Numbered from the stretch's first letter, positions 16,015-24,571 are shown. The stretch: 30,311 nt of DNA from JAZDLC01 sp043802345 (GCA_043802345.1 JAZDLC010000088.1:1-30311), one strand, 5' to 3'. Made by a program: numbers and translations. The notes: generated from the sequence alone by a model not told the origin.

Positions 16015-17157
16015 CTACGGTCCCCCCTGCTGCTCCCCCAGCCACCTCTCCCACGCCTGGACATCCGTCCCGAACGTCTCCCCCGTCAAGGTCTCCAGCA
16101 GCGCCCCCACGCGCACGATCTCACCCCGTGGAATCGCGCGCTCGTAGACTCCCGCCACTCCCACGTCGAGCACGGTGCCGCTCTTTACCACGTCGACGAT
16201 CGGATCGGCGATGACCGATGCCTGGGCGATCTCCACATCGAAGTCGCTGACGATGCTGGTCTGGGTGGTGACCGCGATGTGGTTCCTTGTCTTGCCGCTT
16301 CCGTCAGCCCGGCGCATGTGACGGATCAGCGCGCCGACCGCGCGCCGCTCCTCCAGCATCCCGATCGCATCCATCGCGGCGAGCCGCAGATCCGGCCGGT
16401 CCTGGCTCAGGGCCCGGACCAACGGGTAGACCACGCCCTCGTTCCGGTACGCCTTGACCGCGCGACACGCCTCCCTGCGGACGGTCTCGTCCCGATCGAA
16501 CAGCATGCAGTCGATCACCCGTTCAATCGTCTCCTCCGGATGAGAGGCACCCAGCAGTTTCACGGAGGCGCGCCGAAAGGCGATGCGCGGGTCGTTCATC
16601 CCCCGGAGGAGAGTGTCGGTGAGCAGCGAGCGCTCGCTCATCCGCTGCAGGCGCTGGCTGGCGATCAGAGCCCGGGATGGCGATTCGCCCGCGGCGTGGC
16701 CGAGCAGCTTCCAGGCCAGCTCGGCCTCCGGCAAGTCCATCTCCGCGAACCCGCCGGGGGGCAGCGCAAGCAGGGTATCCGGCAGTTCGACGGCCGGCCG
16801 CTCGTCGCGACGTGAGGCGATCCCCAGTGCCTGATCCGCCAGGTCCAGCGCTGCTTCGAAGAGCCCCTTGCGCAGCGCCCATTCAGAGAGACGCAGAGCT
16901 CCCGACCAGTCGCCTGCCTGAAGCCGGCGTTGTGAGGCACGCAGAGATCGCATCAGCTCGCTCCGGCCCTCGATGGTCAGGATCTCCTCCTGGGCCAGCT
17001 CCAGAGGGCCCGCGAGCGTGCGGAGTGTCAGCGGGTCCCCCTCCTTCAGGATCGAGCCCACATGGGAGCGTCCGTCGGTGGTGTGAATCACCTCCGCGAA
17101 CGAGGCCGGGATCAGCCAGCAAATCAGAGCCAAGGAAAGAACTGCGCGAGGTGCCAT
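16015..17157 (-). CDS. Secreted HEAT-repeat protein
   Basis: The 380-residue protein has a Sec signal peptide (MAPRAVLSLALICWLIPASFA, likely cut near residue 21). A small beta-rich segment follows (TTDGRSHVGSILKEGDPL to LTIEG), of the kind often placed before HEAT repeats in Planctomycetota. Residues about 65-110 have tetratricopeptide-like helices (LQAGDWSGALRLSEWAL, LFEAALDLADQAL). From about 190 come HEAT repeats: DPRIAFRRASVKLLG, RDETVRREACRAVKAY, RPDLRLAAMDAIGML, RAVGALIRHM. No catalytic motif is present, so it is probably a periplasmic scaffold or binding protein. GAGGAGGG at 17162-17169, 4 nt before the ATG, supports the start. It lies 40 bp downstream of comEC on the same strand and converges with the radical SAM gene across 50 bp. 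Confidence 0.8.
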   Translation of the reverse strand: MAPRAVLSLALICWLIPASFAEVIHTTDGRSHVGSILKEGDPLTLRTLAGPLELAQEEILTIEGRSELMRSLRASQRRLQAGDWSGALRLSEWALRKGLFEAALDLADQALGIASRRDERPAVELPDTLLALPPGGFAEMDLPEAELAWKLLGHAAGESPSRALIASQRLQRMSERSLLTDTLLRGMNDPRIAFRRASVKLLGASHPEETIERVIDCMLFDRDETVRREACRAVKAYRNEGVVYPLVRALSQDRPDLRLAAMDAIGMLEERRAVGALIRHMRRADGSGKTRNHIAVTTQTSIVSDFDVEIAQASVIADPIVDVVKSGTVLDVGVAGVYERAIPRGEIVRVGALLETLTGETFGTDVQAWERWLGEQQGGP

Positions 17158-17197
17158 GAGACCCTCCTCAGTGGCGGCTGCAGCGATTCTAGGGGAT

Positions 17198-19633
17198 TTA
17201 GCTCCCCGTGGTAACCTGTTGCGGCACCACTGGTTCCACTAATCCTTCGGCATGGATTGTGCCGTCCGTGCGGATGCGCACGACGATCGCGCCAGAGTCG
17301 GCAGTGCTAAGGAGCCAGGAACCGACCCGTGCCGCGAGCAGGGGAACCTCACCTGCCTCGAAACGGCCGGGGCGGCTTGCCAGCGTCAGCCAGGGGCGCG
17401 TCTGGTGCAGCAGGGGGCCGAGCAGCGGTTGCCGGTTTCCGTGATGAGGCAGGATGAGGAGGTCGCAGCGCAACTCCGGTTCCAGCGCGAGGAGGCTCTG
17501 GATCCCCCCGGTCTCCAGGTCACCGGGGAGCAGGATGACCCTTCCCGCGACCTCGATCTGGAGGACGAGCGAGTCGTCATTGTCGCTTCTTTCCGGGAGT
17601 CCGCCGGCAGGGGCAAGAACCTCCACCCGGATGCCGGATTCTCGCTGATCCAGGATCAGGTCGCCGCGGGTGGCCCGCGTGCGCTTGACTCCGTGGCGAT
17701 CGGCCGCGTCGCAGAGAGTCCGCTCATGGTCCAGGCCCGGGCCCGGCCGTCCGTGAACCAGCGCCGCGACCCGTCCGGCCCGGACCAGATCGACCGCGCC
17801 ATTCAAGTGGTCCGCGTCGGAATGCGAGATGACCAGCGTGTCGACTCGCGCCACGCCCAGGCTGTCGAGCGCGGGCAGCAGCGTGCGGGCTCCGAGGTCG
17901 GATCGGCCCCGCGAGCCGCAATCGACCAGGATCTCGCCGCCGGCTGGCGACCGGATCAGAATCGCCTGGCCGTGTCCCACGTCAAACATCCAGAGTTCGA
18001 AAGTGTCCGGCGGGGAGCCACGGTTCGCGGCCAGAAGGAGCGCCAGCAAGAAGGCGACCGCGGAACCAGGAGTGCGCTTCCACAGCACTCGCCCGCCGAG
18101 CAGGATGAGCAGCAGGAAGAGCGGTGTTCCCGGCCGGGGCATGTGGATGGTCGCTCCTGGAATCTCCGCGGCCGTCCGGAAGAAACAGTCCAGGCAACTG
18201 GTGCCGATCTCGACCGGATGGGCCAGGACCTGGCCGGCTTGCCGCAGTGGGGCGCCCAGGAATCCGTGGAGCAGGCTGGCCGCGAAGGTCGGCAGAAAGA
18301 GGGGGGTGACGAGGATCGTGTTGAGGGGACCCAGCGGGGAGACGCGGCCGAAGTGGAAGAGCAAGAACGGGGCGGTGGCCACGGCGGCAGAGAGCGAGAC
18401 ACGCAGGGCCTCCACGGGCAGTCGCCACCAGACTCGCGGAGCCCGCCCGGTTCCGGCCAGCACGAGGCCCGAAACCGCCGCGAAGGAGAGTTGAAAGCCG
18501 GGACGAAACAGGTCGGAAGGCTCGAGCAGAAGCAGGATGATCGCCGCCAGGGAGATCGAAGTGAACGGCCGGGTCCGGCGCCCGAGGCACCGGCCGAAGA
18601 AGAAGACCGCGCAGCCGACAGAGGCTCTCAGGATGGGGGAGCCGGCTCCCGCCAGGCCGGCATAGACCAGCGCCAGGAGCACGGCCGCCAGATCGGCCAG
18701 GGACGGCAGGAGCAGCAGCCCGAGCAGGGCGCGGGCGGCGCCGATCACCAGGCCGATATGCAGCCCGCTGATCGCGAAGAGGTGCAACGTCCCGCTGATG
18801 AGGATGGCCTGCTCGAGATCCGGATCCAGGCCGTCCCGCGTGCCGAGAAGCAGCGACGCGGAGAGTCCGGCGGCGGCGGGGGAGAGGCTGTTCCGGAGGT
18901 GCCGCAGTAGAGCGGCACGGAGCTGGTCGATCAGAGCCAGGAGAGAGAGCAGGTGGGCGTCGTGAATCACCTCCACGCCGCTCTCCGGGTCAGAGCGCAC
19001 GAGGCCGATGATTCCCAGCCTCCTCCACGCCGCGCGGGGATCGGCCTGTCCCGGGTTCCTCCTGGAGCGCGCGGTCAAGAGGGGGCCCCTGACCCTGACG
19101 ATCGTGCCTCGCGAAATGACCCGGTCACCTGGTGGCATTCGCACGAGGATCTTCCCGGAAGGGGAGAGGAGCCCTCTTCCCGCGTCGAGCGTGACTTCCT
19201 GGAGCGTCATGTAGGAGGTCAAGGTGGTCGCGCTCTCCTTTGAACCGGCCAGGGCTACCGGGCTCGGCATCAGCGGTGACGAGACGGTCCCCTCGACGAC
19301 GACCAGGGGTGGATTCGAGCCTGGGGGGCGGCCCGCCGGGAGCGGCTCCTGGCTGGCGGGAGCCGCACGGATCAGGCCCACTGCGAGCAGGGCCAGGAGC
19401 GGGACCAATCCCGCCTGCAGGGCGCGTCTTCTGTCTCCAGGGGGAGCGGCGCGGGCCAGGACAGCCATGAGGACCGCCGCCGCCGAGGCAGCAAGCGTCA
19501 GAGCCAGGCAGAGTGTCCTGGAAGCGCCGTCGGCCACGAGGATTCCCAGGGCCAGACCCAGGGATGCGAGCAGGACGGGATCTCCGGAAGTGCGAGGAAA
19601 CTCGGGCCTCATGGCGGTTGGAGACGGAGCCAT
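17198..19633 (-). CDS. comEC: ComEC/Rec2 DNA-uptake channel
   Basis: The 811-residue protein shows the three ComEC parts: an N-terminal membrane pair and OB-like DUF4131 region (about 15-225); a competence-domain channel (about 240-490) with FAISGLHIGLVIG (286-298) and ILRASVGCAVFFFGR; and a C-terminal metallo-beta-lactamase domain (about 545-800) with DVGHGQA (551-557), H604-S-D-A-D-H609 and later LLPGDLE and LPHHG. ComEC carries single-stranded DNA through the inner membrane during transformation, and the hydrolase-like domain is thought to degrade the other strand. All key His/Asp residues are visible, so it looks intact. The start could be ATG 19633 or ATG 19612 seven codons later; neither has a clear ribosome site. 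A 5-bp GC hairpin (17192-17196/17203-17207) has the TAA stop in its loop. Confidence 0.95.
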   Translation of the reverse strand: MAPSPTAMRPEFPRTSGDPVLLASLGLALGILVADGASRTLCLALTLAASAAAVLMAVLARAAPPGDRRRALQAGLVPLLALLAVGLIRAAPASQEPLPAGRPPGSNPPLVVVEGTVSSPLMPSPVALAGSKESATTLTSYMTLQEVTLDAGRGLLSPSGKILVRMPPGDRVISRGTIVRVRGPLLTARSRRNPGQADPRAAWRRLGIIGLVRSDPESGVEVIHDAHLLSLLALIDQLRAALLRHLRNSLSPAAAGLSASLLLGTRDGLDPDLEQAILISGTLHLFAISGLHIGLVIGAARALLGLLLLPSLADLAAVLLALVYAGLAGAGSPILRASVGCAVFFFGRCLGRRTRPFTSISLAAIILLLLEPSDLFRPGFQLSFAAVSGLVLAGTGRAPRVWWRLPVEALRVSLSAAVATAPFLLFHFGRVSPLGPLNTILVTPLFLPTFAASLLHGFLGAPLRQAGQVLAHPVEIGTSCLDCFFRTAAEIPGATIHMPRPGTPLFLLLILLGGRVLWKRTPGSAVAFLLALLLAANRGSPPDTFELWMFDVGHGQAILIRSPAGGEILVDCGSRGRSDLGARTLLPALDSLGVARVDTLVISHSDADHLNGAVDLVRAGRVAALVHGRPGPGLDHERTLCDAADRHGVKRTRATRGDLILDQRESGIRVEVLAPAGGLPERSDNDDSLVLQIEVAGRVILLPGDLETGGIQSLLALEPELRCDLLILPHHGNRQPLLGPLLHQTRPWLTLASRPGRFEAGEVPLLAARVGSWLLSTADSGAIVVRIRTDGTIHAEGLVEPVVPQQVTTGS

Positions 19634-19769
19634 CGCCGCACGGAGACGTCATTTTGAAGGAGCGCTGGCGCCACTTTTTCTAGCGCCCCGTCTACGATTC
19701 GTCGCAGAGGGTGGTTATTTCACCCGACAGGGCTCGTTACCATGAAACGGGGGTGATAGGTGGTTGACC
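19634..19769. promoter_or_regulatory. Divergent control region between comEC and coaD
   Basis: These 136 bp must drive both comEC leftward and the eight-gene coaD-to-oppF run rightward. An inverted repeat (19709-19713 with 19721-19725, 7-nt spacer) and a ribosome site AGGTGG (19758-19763, 6 nt before the coaD ATG) are visible. A TTGAAG at 19654-19659 and TACGAT at 19693-19698 are too far apart to pair as one promoter. The promoter itself is not identified. Confidence 0.4.
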
Positions 19770-20285
19770 ATGACAGACGCGATCTATCCCGGCTCCTTTG
19801 ACCCGCTGACGAACGGTCACCTCGACCTGATCGAACGAGGGAGCCGTCTGTTCTCCCGGCTGTACGTGGCCGTGGCGCGCAATCTGGGCAAACAGCCCCT
19901 CTTCTCCGCGGACGAACGGGTGGCGATGCTCCAGGAGGAGATTGGTGACCGGTTCCCGAACGTCGAGGTGACCACCCTCGATGGACTGGTGGTCGATTTC
20001 GCCCGGGCGCACGGCATCGACTGTCTGCTGCGCGGGTTGCGGACGGTTTCCGACTTCGAGTACGAACTGCAGATGGCGCTGACCAACCGGGATCTCTCGA
20101 AGGATCTGGAGACTGTCTTCGTGATGCCGACCCTGCGCTACACCTACCTTTCGGCCAAGCTGATCCGGGAGACCGTCGCCCTGGGGGCCGACATGTCGCA
20201 TCTGATCCCCGCCACGGTGCAGGAGAAACTGAGAGAGCGGCTGGCTGCTCTCGACTCGAACAGGGAGCAAGGTCATGGAGCGTGA
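19770..20285 (+). CDS. coaD: Pantetheine-phosphate adenylyltransferase (CoaD)
   Basis: The 171-residue enzyme joins ATP and 4'-phosphopantetheine to make dephospho-CoA, the fourth step of CoA synthesis, in the cytoplasm. The N-terminal nucleotidyltransferase motif GSFDPLTNGH has the T14-x-G-H17 site, and LRGLRTVSDFEYE (R88, R91) and NRDL complete the CoaD pattern. Length is typical (about 160-170). The usual C-terminal Ser-Ser-Ser motif reads YLSAKLIRE (126-134), a mild variant. I start at ATG 19770, with AGGTGG 6 nt upstream; a TTG two codons earlier is possible. The last 11 bp overlap the start of ridA, so the two are co-translated. It is the first gene of a long unit running into the peptide transporter. 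Confidence 0.96.
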   Translation: MTDAIYPGSFDPLTNGHLDLIERGSRLFSRLYVAVARNLGKQPLFSADERVAMLQEEIGDRFPNVEVTTLDGLVVDFARAHGIDCLLRGLRTVSDFEYELQMALTNRDLSKDLETVFVMPTLRYTYLSAKLIRETVALGADMSHLIPATVQEKLRERLAALDSNREQGHGA

Positions 20286-20652
20286 GCGGATCTCGACAAC
20301 GGCAGCGCCGGGCGCCATCGGCCCGTATTCCCAGGCCATCCGGGCGGGCGGGTTCGTCTTCTGCTCGGGCCAGATTGCGCTGGATCCGTCCAGCGGCGAG
20401 ATCGTGGGCGGGGGGATCGAGGAGCAGACCCACCAGGTTCTCAAGAACCTGTCCGCGGTGTTGTCGGGAGCCTGTACCTCGCTGGAGCAGGCGGTGAAGT
20501 GCACCGTCTTCCTGGCCGACATGAACGATTTCACCGCGATGAACAAGATCTATGGCGAGTACTTCGGCGATCCTCCTCCGGCACGGGCCACGGTCGAGGT
20601 CCGCAGGCTCCCCAGGGATGTGCTGGTCGAGATCGATGTGATCGCGGTCTGA
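20275..20652 (+). CDS. ridA: RidA family enamine/imine deaminase
   Basis: The 125-residue protein is a RidA/YjgF/UK114 member. GAIGPYSQAI (14-22, with Y18), FCSGQIALDP (29-38), the active-site Arg in PPARATVEV (R104) and E119 in VLVEIDVIAV are all present. RidA hydrolyses reactive 2-aminoacrylate and related enamines formed by pyridoxal-phosphate enzymes, protecting those enzymes in the cytoplasm. Length and residues are canonical. The ATG lies within the 3' end of coaD (11-bp overlap). The M16-like gene starts 8 nt after its stop. Confidence 0.96.
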   Translation: MERERISTTAAPGAIGPYSQAIRAGGFVFCSGQIALDPSSGEIVGGGIEEQTHQVLKNLSAVLSGACTSLEQAVKCTVFLADMNDFTAMNKIYGEYFGDPPPARATVEVRRLPRDVLVEIDVIAV

Positions 20653-20660
20653 GCTACCGG

Positions 20661-21362
20661 GTGCTTGGGAAGGTGACCATCTCCCTGTCGAGACTGATCC
20701 TGGCCGCGCTGTGCGTTGGCTCTCCGGTGCTCGCGCAGGCGGCAGGCCAACCCGCCAGCCCGCGTCTCCGGATGCCGCCACTCGTGGAGGGAAGTCTCGA
20801 CAACGGACTGCGGGTGGCCGTTTGCGGGAAGGAACGGCCCGGGCTGGCCGGACCAGACGCTCGGGCGTCCGCTGGCGGGCTGGATTTCGCGCCGCCCGCC
20901 CCGGAGGAAGACGCCCCTCTCGAATGTGGGGCGCGGCCCAGGCTCTGGCGGCAGCCAGGAAGCGGTTTCGTGGCGCTCCACGCCGCCCTGGGGGCCGGGG
21001 CATGGGCGGCTCTCCCTGAGAGCGCGGGCGCGTCTGCGTTGCTCTCAGAGCTTCTGCCGCGCGGCGAGAACGATCTGGCCTACCATGTGAGCGTGTCGCA
21101 CAGGCCCCACCCCGGCCTGGGGCTGCTCTTCGTGCTGGCCCAGTGCGCCCCCGGGAACTACCCCCGGGTGGTCTGCGCCGTGCGGGAAACCGTTACGGAT
21201 GTGGCCGCCAGGGGTATGCAGGAACAGGACCTGGCCACGGCCCGCAACATCCTGCTGCCGAGCCGGCGGACTTCCCACCAGACCGCGGCGGTGCGGGCGA
21301 TGATGCTGGCGACCGCCGGGCTGCTGCTTCTGCTCTGGCCCGAAGGGATTGAAAGACCATGA
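20661..21362 (+). CDS. Short M16-like protein lacking the zinc motif, with signal peptide
   Basis: The 233-residue product starts with a signal-peptide-like stretch (residues 1-27, ending VLAQA). Three pieces resemble M16 (insulinase/PqqF) peptidases: SLDNGLRVAV at about 45-54, GFVALHAALGAGAW...GASALLSELLPRG at 102-135, and LLFVLAQCAPGNYPRVVCAV...GMQEQDLATARNILL at 155-199. The HxxEH zinc motif, expected near the second piece, is absent, and the protein is about half the usual M16 domain length plus. It may be a degenerate or non-catalytic M16 relative in the periplasm, possibly helping peptide capture. The start is uncertain: GTG 20661 or GTG 20673; no ATG keeps the signal peptide. Its stop overlaps the ATG of the binding-protein gene by 4 bp. 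Confidence 0.6.
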   Translation: MLGKVTISLSRLILAALCVGSPVLAQAAGQPASPRLRMPPLVEGSLDNGLRVAVCGKERPGLAGPDARASAGGLDFAPPAPEEDAPLECGARPRLWRQPGSGFVALHAALGAGAWAALPESAGASALLSELLPRGENDLAYHVSVSHRPHPGLGLLFVLAQCAPGNYPRVVCAVRETVTDVAARGMQEQDLATARNILLPSRRTSHQTAAVRAMMLATAGLLLLLWPEGIERP

Positions 21363-23152
21363 TCGCGAGTCTGCTGACCCTCCTGCTGCTGGCGCCGCTC
21401 CCCCTGCAGGCGCCGGGGTGCGCGTCGCTGGAACAGCTCGAACAACGATTCGGCAAGAACGTCCTGGTCCCGGATCCCGCCGGGCTGGGTCCCCCCGAGG
21501 GAGTTGCTGACGACACGGTGCTGCAGCGGCATCTCGGCACAGAGCCGAAAACGCTGAACGCCATCGTCAACAACGACGGCAATCTTACGGATTCGTTGGT
21601 CGCATACGTTGCCTTCGATCTGGCCCAGCGACACCGGGATGATCCAACCCGGATCGCCCCAGGCGCGGCGGACTACGCCTCGGTCACGGATGATCTGCGG
21701 ACCGTGACTGTTCGGCTGCGCCGCGGTCTGCACTGGCAGTTTCCGGCGGTCGATCGTACCGACGAGCGGTACGCCTGGCTGGGCGATCTGTTCGCGGACG
21801 GCGCGCCGGAACTGACGACCGACGACATCAAGTTCACTCACGACCTGATCCTGGACGAGAACACCAATACCCACCTGCGGGATCAGTTGGAGGGGAGTTC
21901 GATCGAGATCCTCGACCGGTACACCTTCCAGGTGCACTGGGACCGGCTGTTCGTGTACGCCCTGGATACGTCGATCTTCTGGGAGCAGATCCTGCCCCGC
22001 TTCCTCTTCTCGCGGGACGAGGACGGGAGGGTCTTCGACCCGGCGGAGCAGGGGGCCGCCATCAACACGCACTGGTACAACAACCGGATGTGCGGCTACG
22101 GTCCGTACGAATTCATCTCGGTCGATCCGGGCGTCGAAATCGTTCTGCGCCGCAAGGAGGATTTTCATCTCTTCCGGCCGGCCATCCAGGAGATTCACTG
22201 GCAGGTCACCGAGGATGGCGAGGCGTGGACCTTGCGGACCCTCGAGGGGAGCCTCGACTACATGGTCCTCATGGCGCAGCAGTACCGGAAGTACTACCTG
22301 GAGGCGAAGGACGGTACTTTCCTGAGATCGGATCGCTTCCGGCTGAAGTCGTACGACAAGATGAACTACATCTACCTGGCCTGGAACAATCGCAGACCGC
22401 CGTTTGATGATCACCGCGTCCGGAACGCAATGGGGCTGGCTCTCAACCGTGAAGCAATCCTCGAGAAGATCCTCCTTGGGCTCGGAGAAACCGTCAACTC
22501 TCACGTCTTCTACCGGCATCCCCACTTCAACCCCGGGCCGGGCGCCCTGCCGTTCGATCTGGACCGCGCCTCGGAGCTGCTCGATCAGGCCGGCTGGGAG
22601 GACGAGAACGATGACGGGGTCAGGGACAAGGTCGTCGAGGTCGTGCGGGACGGCCGGGTTGCGAAGGACCGGGTCGACCTCTCGTTCTCGATCCTCACGT
22701 TCGCGGGTGCCTCCGAACTCGAGGCGATGCTTGCTGTCTACCAGCAGGATCTCCGGAAGATCGGCGTGGAGATGACGCCGGAGCCAGTGACCTGGGGCAC
22801 AATGATCGATCGGGCATACAACGATCGGGAGTTCGATGGTTTCGTCGGCTTGATCAACCTCGGTTGGAATCTCGACTTCTATCACGCATTTCACTCGCAG
22901 GGAGCCAGCAACTACTCCGGTTTCAGCGACCCGGAGGCAGACGAGCTGATCGTCCGCTATCGTGGAACCAAGGACGATGAGGAACGGCGGAAGATGGCCT
23001 TTCGGATCCAGGAAATCCTCTTCGAGCAACAGCCATACACCTTCTTCATCCGGCAGAGGCGAATGAGTGTCTTCCCCGCCTGGCTCGAAAACGTCCACTA
23101 CGCGGTGGCCCGGCCCCAGTTGCTCTCGTTCGCCTGGTACCGATCGAAGTAG
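21359..23152 (+). CDS. Peptide ABC transporter substrate-binding protein (SBP family 5)
   Basis: The 597-residue protein is a DppA/OppA-type periplasmic binding protein. The TEPKTLNAIV segment near residue 62, LRRGLHWQF, TTDDIKFTHDLI, YGPYEFIS, and the MGLALNREAIL block near residue 360 are characteristic of the family. The N terminus is hydrophobic and ends in QAPGC21, a weak lipobox, so it may be a lipoprotein or be cut by the ordinary signal peptidase. At about 600 residues it is longer than E. coli OppA (about 540). It would deliver oligopeptides to the two permeases encoded next. It overlaps the M16-like gene by 4 bp and lies 9 bp before permease B. Confidence 0.92.
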   Translation: MIASLLTLLLLAPLPLQAPGCASLEQLEQRFGKNVLVPDPAGLGPPEGVADDTVLQRHLGTEPKTLNAIVNNDGNLTDSLVAYVAFDLAQRHRDDPTRIAPGAADYASVTDDLRTVTVRLRRGLHWQFPAVDRTDERYAWLGDLFADGAPELTTDDIKFTHDLILDENTNTHLRDQLEGSSIEILDRYTFQVHWDRLFVYALDTSIFWEQILPRFLFSRDEDGRVFDPAEQGAAINTHWYNNRMCGYGPYEFISVDPGVEIVLRRKEDFHLFRPAIQEIHWQVTEDGEAWTLRTLEGSLDYMVLMAQQYRKYYLEAKDGTFLRSDRFRLKSYDKMNYIYLAWNNRRPPFDDHRVRNAMGLALNREAILEKILLGLGETVNSHVFYRHPHFNPGPGALPFDLDRASELLDQAGWEDENDDGVRDKVVEVVRDGRVAKDRVDLSFSILTFAGASELEAMLAVYQQDLRKIGVEMTPEPVTWGTMIDRAYNDREFDGFVGLINLGWNLDFYHAFHSQGASNYSGFSDPEADELIVRYRGTKDDEERRKMAFRIQEILFEQQPYTFFIRQRRMSVFPAWLENVHYAVARPQLLSFAWYRSK

Positions 23153-23161
23153 CAGGGGTCG

Positions 23162-24571
23162 ATGCGGACCTACGTCATCAGGCGGCTCCTGGCCTTTGTG
23201 CCGACCCTGTTCCTGATCACGGTGCTGGTCTTTGGCGTCGTCAACGCGGTTCCGGCCGTGCCGCAGAACCTCGGCGAGGGGCAGGACGCGGGACGACTGC
23301 GCGAGTCGTACGCGATCTTCTACCGGCAGTTCTCGCTCGACCTGCCGGTGTTCGTGAATCTCCGGCACGCGGTGGGCGAGGAGAAGGTCCGCGCCTTGCT
23401 GAACCAGCTCCTCGCCGAGGGGGAGCGGGTCGGGTCAAGGGCCTCCACTGAGCTCGCCAACCTGGGGCGGCATGCCGTGCCTCCCCTGCTGCGCCTGGCC
23501 GGGAGCGAGACGCAGCCGGGGGAACTTCGCGAGCTGGCGTTCGTCTGGCTGGGCCGCGTGGCCCGGCAGAGGGTCAAGCCGGGCGAGGGAGCCGATCGGG
23601 TCCGGTGGAAGGGGGAGGAGAACCGGAGCATCGATTCCCTGGCCGCCACCGCAGGGTCGGCCGCATCTCTCGCGGAGCTGTCCTCGAGGTGGCAGGGCTG
23701 GTACGCGGAGAGGGCGGAGCGGTTCGAGCCGTCCGTGTTGGAGCGGGTCCGGACCACCTTCCTGGAGACGCGCTTCGCCGTCTACCTCGGGAACCTGCTG
23801 CGCCTCGATCTCGGCGTCTCGATGGCGAACATGCAGCCGATCCTGCCGACCCTTCTGGGTCGCCTGCAACACACCTTCCTGATCTCCCTGCTGGCGATCC
23901 TGTTGGCCTACCTGCTGTCGGTTCCGCTGGGCGTGCTGACAGCGGTGCTGCGCGGAAGGCCGCTCGAGAGAGTGCTGTCGATCGGCCTGTTCGCGCTCTA
24001 TTCGCTGCCGACCTTCTTCGCGGCGACGCTCCTCCTGCGCTTCTTCAGCATCGGCGATCCGTTCGACTGGTTTCCATCCGGGGATGTCAGGACCCTCAAG
24101 GGATTCGAGCAGTTGAGCGGCCTGGAGCAGTTCCTGGACCGGGCCCACCATCTGGTGCTGCCGGTCTTCTGCCTGACCTACGGCAGCCTGGCGGTGCTCT
24201 CCCGCTTCGCCCGCAACTCGCTCTTGGAGGTGCTCGGTTCCGATTTCGTGCGCACGGCGCGGGCGAAGGGGCTCGGCGAGCGGACCGTTCTGTTCCGGCA
24301 TGGCCTGCGCAACGCCCTGCTCCCGCTGTTGACGTTGATGGGGAACATCCTGCCGGCGGTCTTCTCGGGCGCGGTGATCGTCGAGATCGTCTTCGACATC
24401 CCGGGGATGGGCTCCTACATCTACCAGGCGATCCTCTCCCAGGACTACAACGTGATCATGGCCACGACCCTGATCGCGGCCGTCCTGACGCTCGTGGGGT
24501 ATCTGTTCTCCGACCTGGCGTACGCGCTCGCCGACCCCAGGATCTGTCTCGACCGGAGGCGCGCCGAATGA
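23162..24571 (+). CDS. Peptide ABC transporter permease B with a HEAT-like insertion
   Basis: This is an OppB/DppB-type inner-membrane subunit, but at 469 residues it is about 150 longer than usual. The N-terminal helix (MRTYVIRRLLAFVPTLFLIT onward) and the transport half from about residue 230 are normal, including the EAA loop DFVRTARAKGLGERTVLFRHG and DIPGMGSYIYQAIL. The extra material lies at about 65-205, between the first and second helices, on the periplasmic side in this family. It contains a HEAT-like pair (ASTELANLGRHAVPPLLRLAG, then LRELAFVWLGRVARQ) and a Trp/Arg-rich helix. The frame is continuous and the insertion shows no break in coding character, so it is a real domain rather than a frameshift artefact. 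The gene overlaps permease C by 4 bp. Confidence 0.92.
   Translation: MRTYVIRRLLAFVPTLFLITVLVFGVVNAVPAVPQNLGEGQDAGRLRESYAIFYRQFSLDLPVFVNLRHAVGEEKVRALLNQLLAEGERVGSRASTELANLGRHAVPPLLRLAGSETQPGELRELAFVWLGRVARQRVKPGEGADRVRWKGEENRSIDSLAATAGSAASLAELSSRWQGWYAERAERFEPSVLERVRTTFLETRFAVYLGNLLRLDLGVSMANMQPILPTLLGRLQHTFLISLLAILLAYLLSVPLGVLTAVLRGRPLERVLSIGLFALYSLPTFFAATLLLRFFSIGDPFDWFPSGDVRTLKGFEQLSGLEQFLDRAHHLVLPVFCLTYGSLAVLSRFARNSLLEVLGSDFVRTARAKGLGERTVLFRHGLRNALLPLLTLMGNILPAVFSGAVIVEIVFDIPGMGSYIYQAILSQDYNVIMATTLIAAVLTLVGYLFSDLAYALADPRICLDRRRAE

Noticed and set aside
17252..18910. 552-codon plus-strand open frame opposite comEC
   Set aside because: Low-complexity Gln/Arg/Glu-rich translation typical of the antisense of a Leu/Ala-rich membrane gene; comEC motifs are all intact.
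21158..23368. 736-codon open frame on the minus strand opposite the peptide-binding protein gene
   Set aside because: It is the antisense shadow of a well-recognised family-5 binding protein in high-GC DNA. Its translation is rich in Arg, His, Gln, Asp and Val with no motif.
23354..23776. Frameshift or gene fusion as the cause of the long permease B
   Set aside because: The frame is continuous, both flanks are in the same frame, and the inserted text has normal coding composition with helical repeats.
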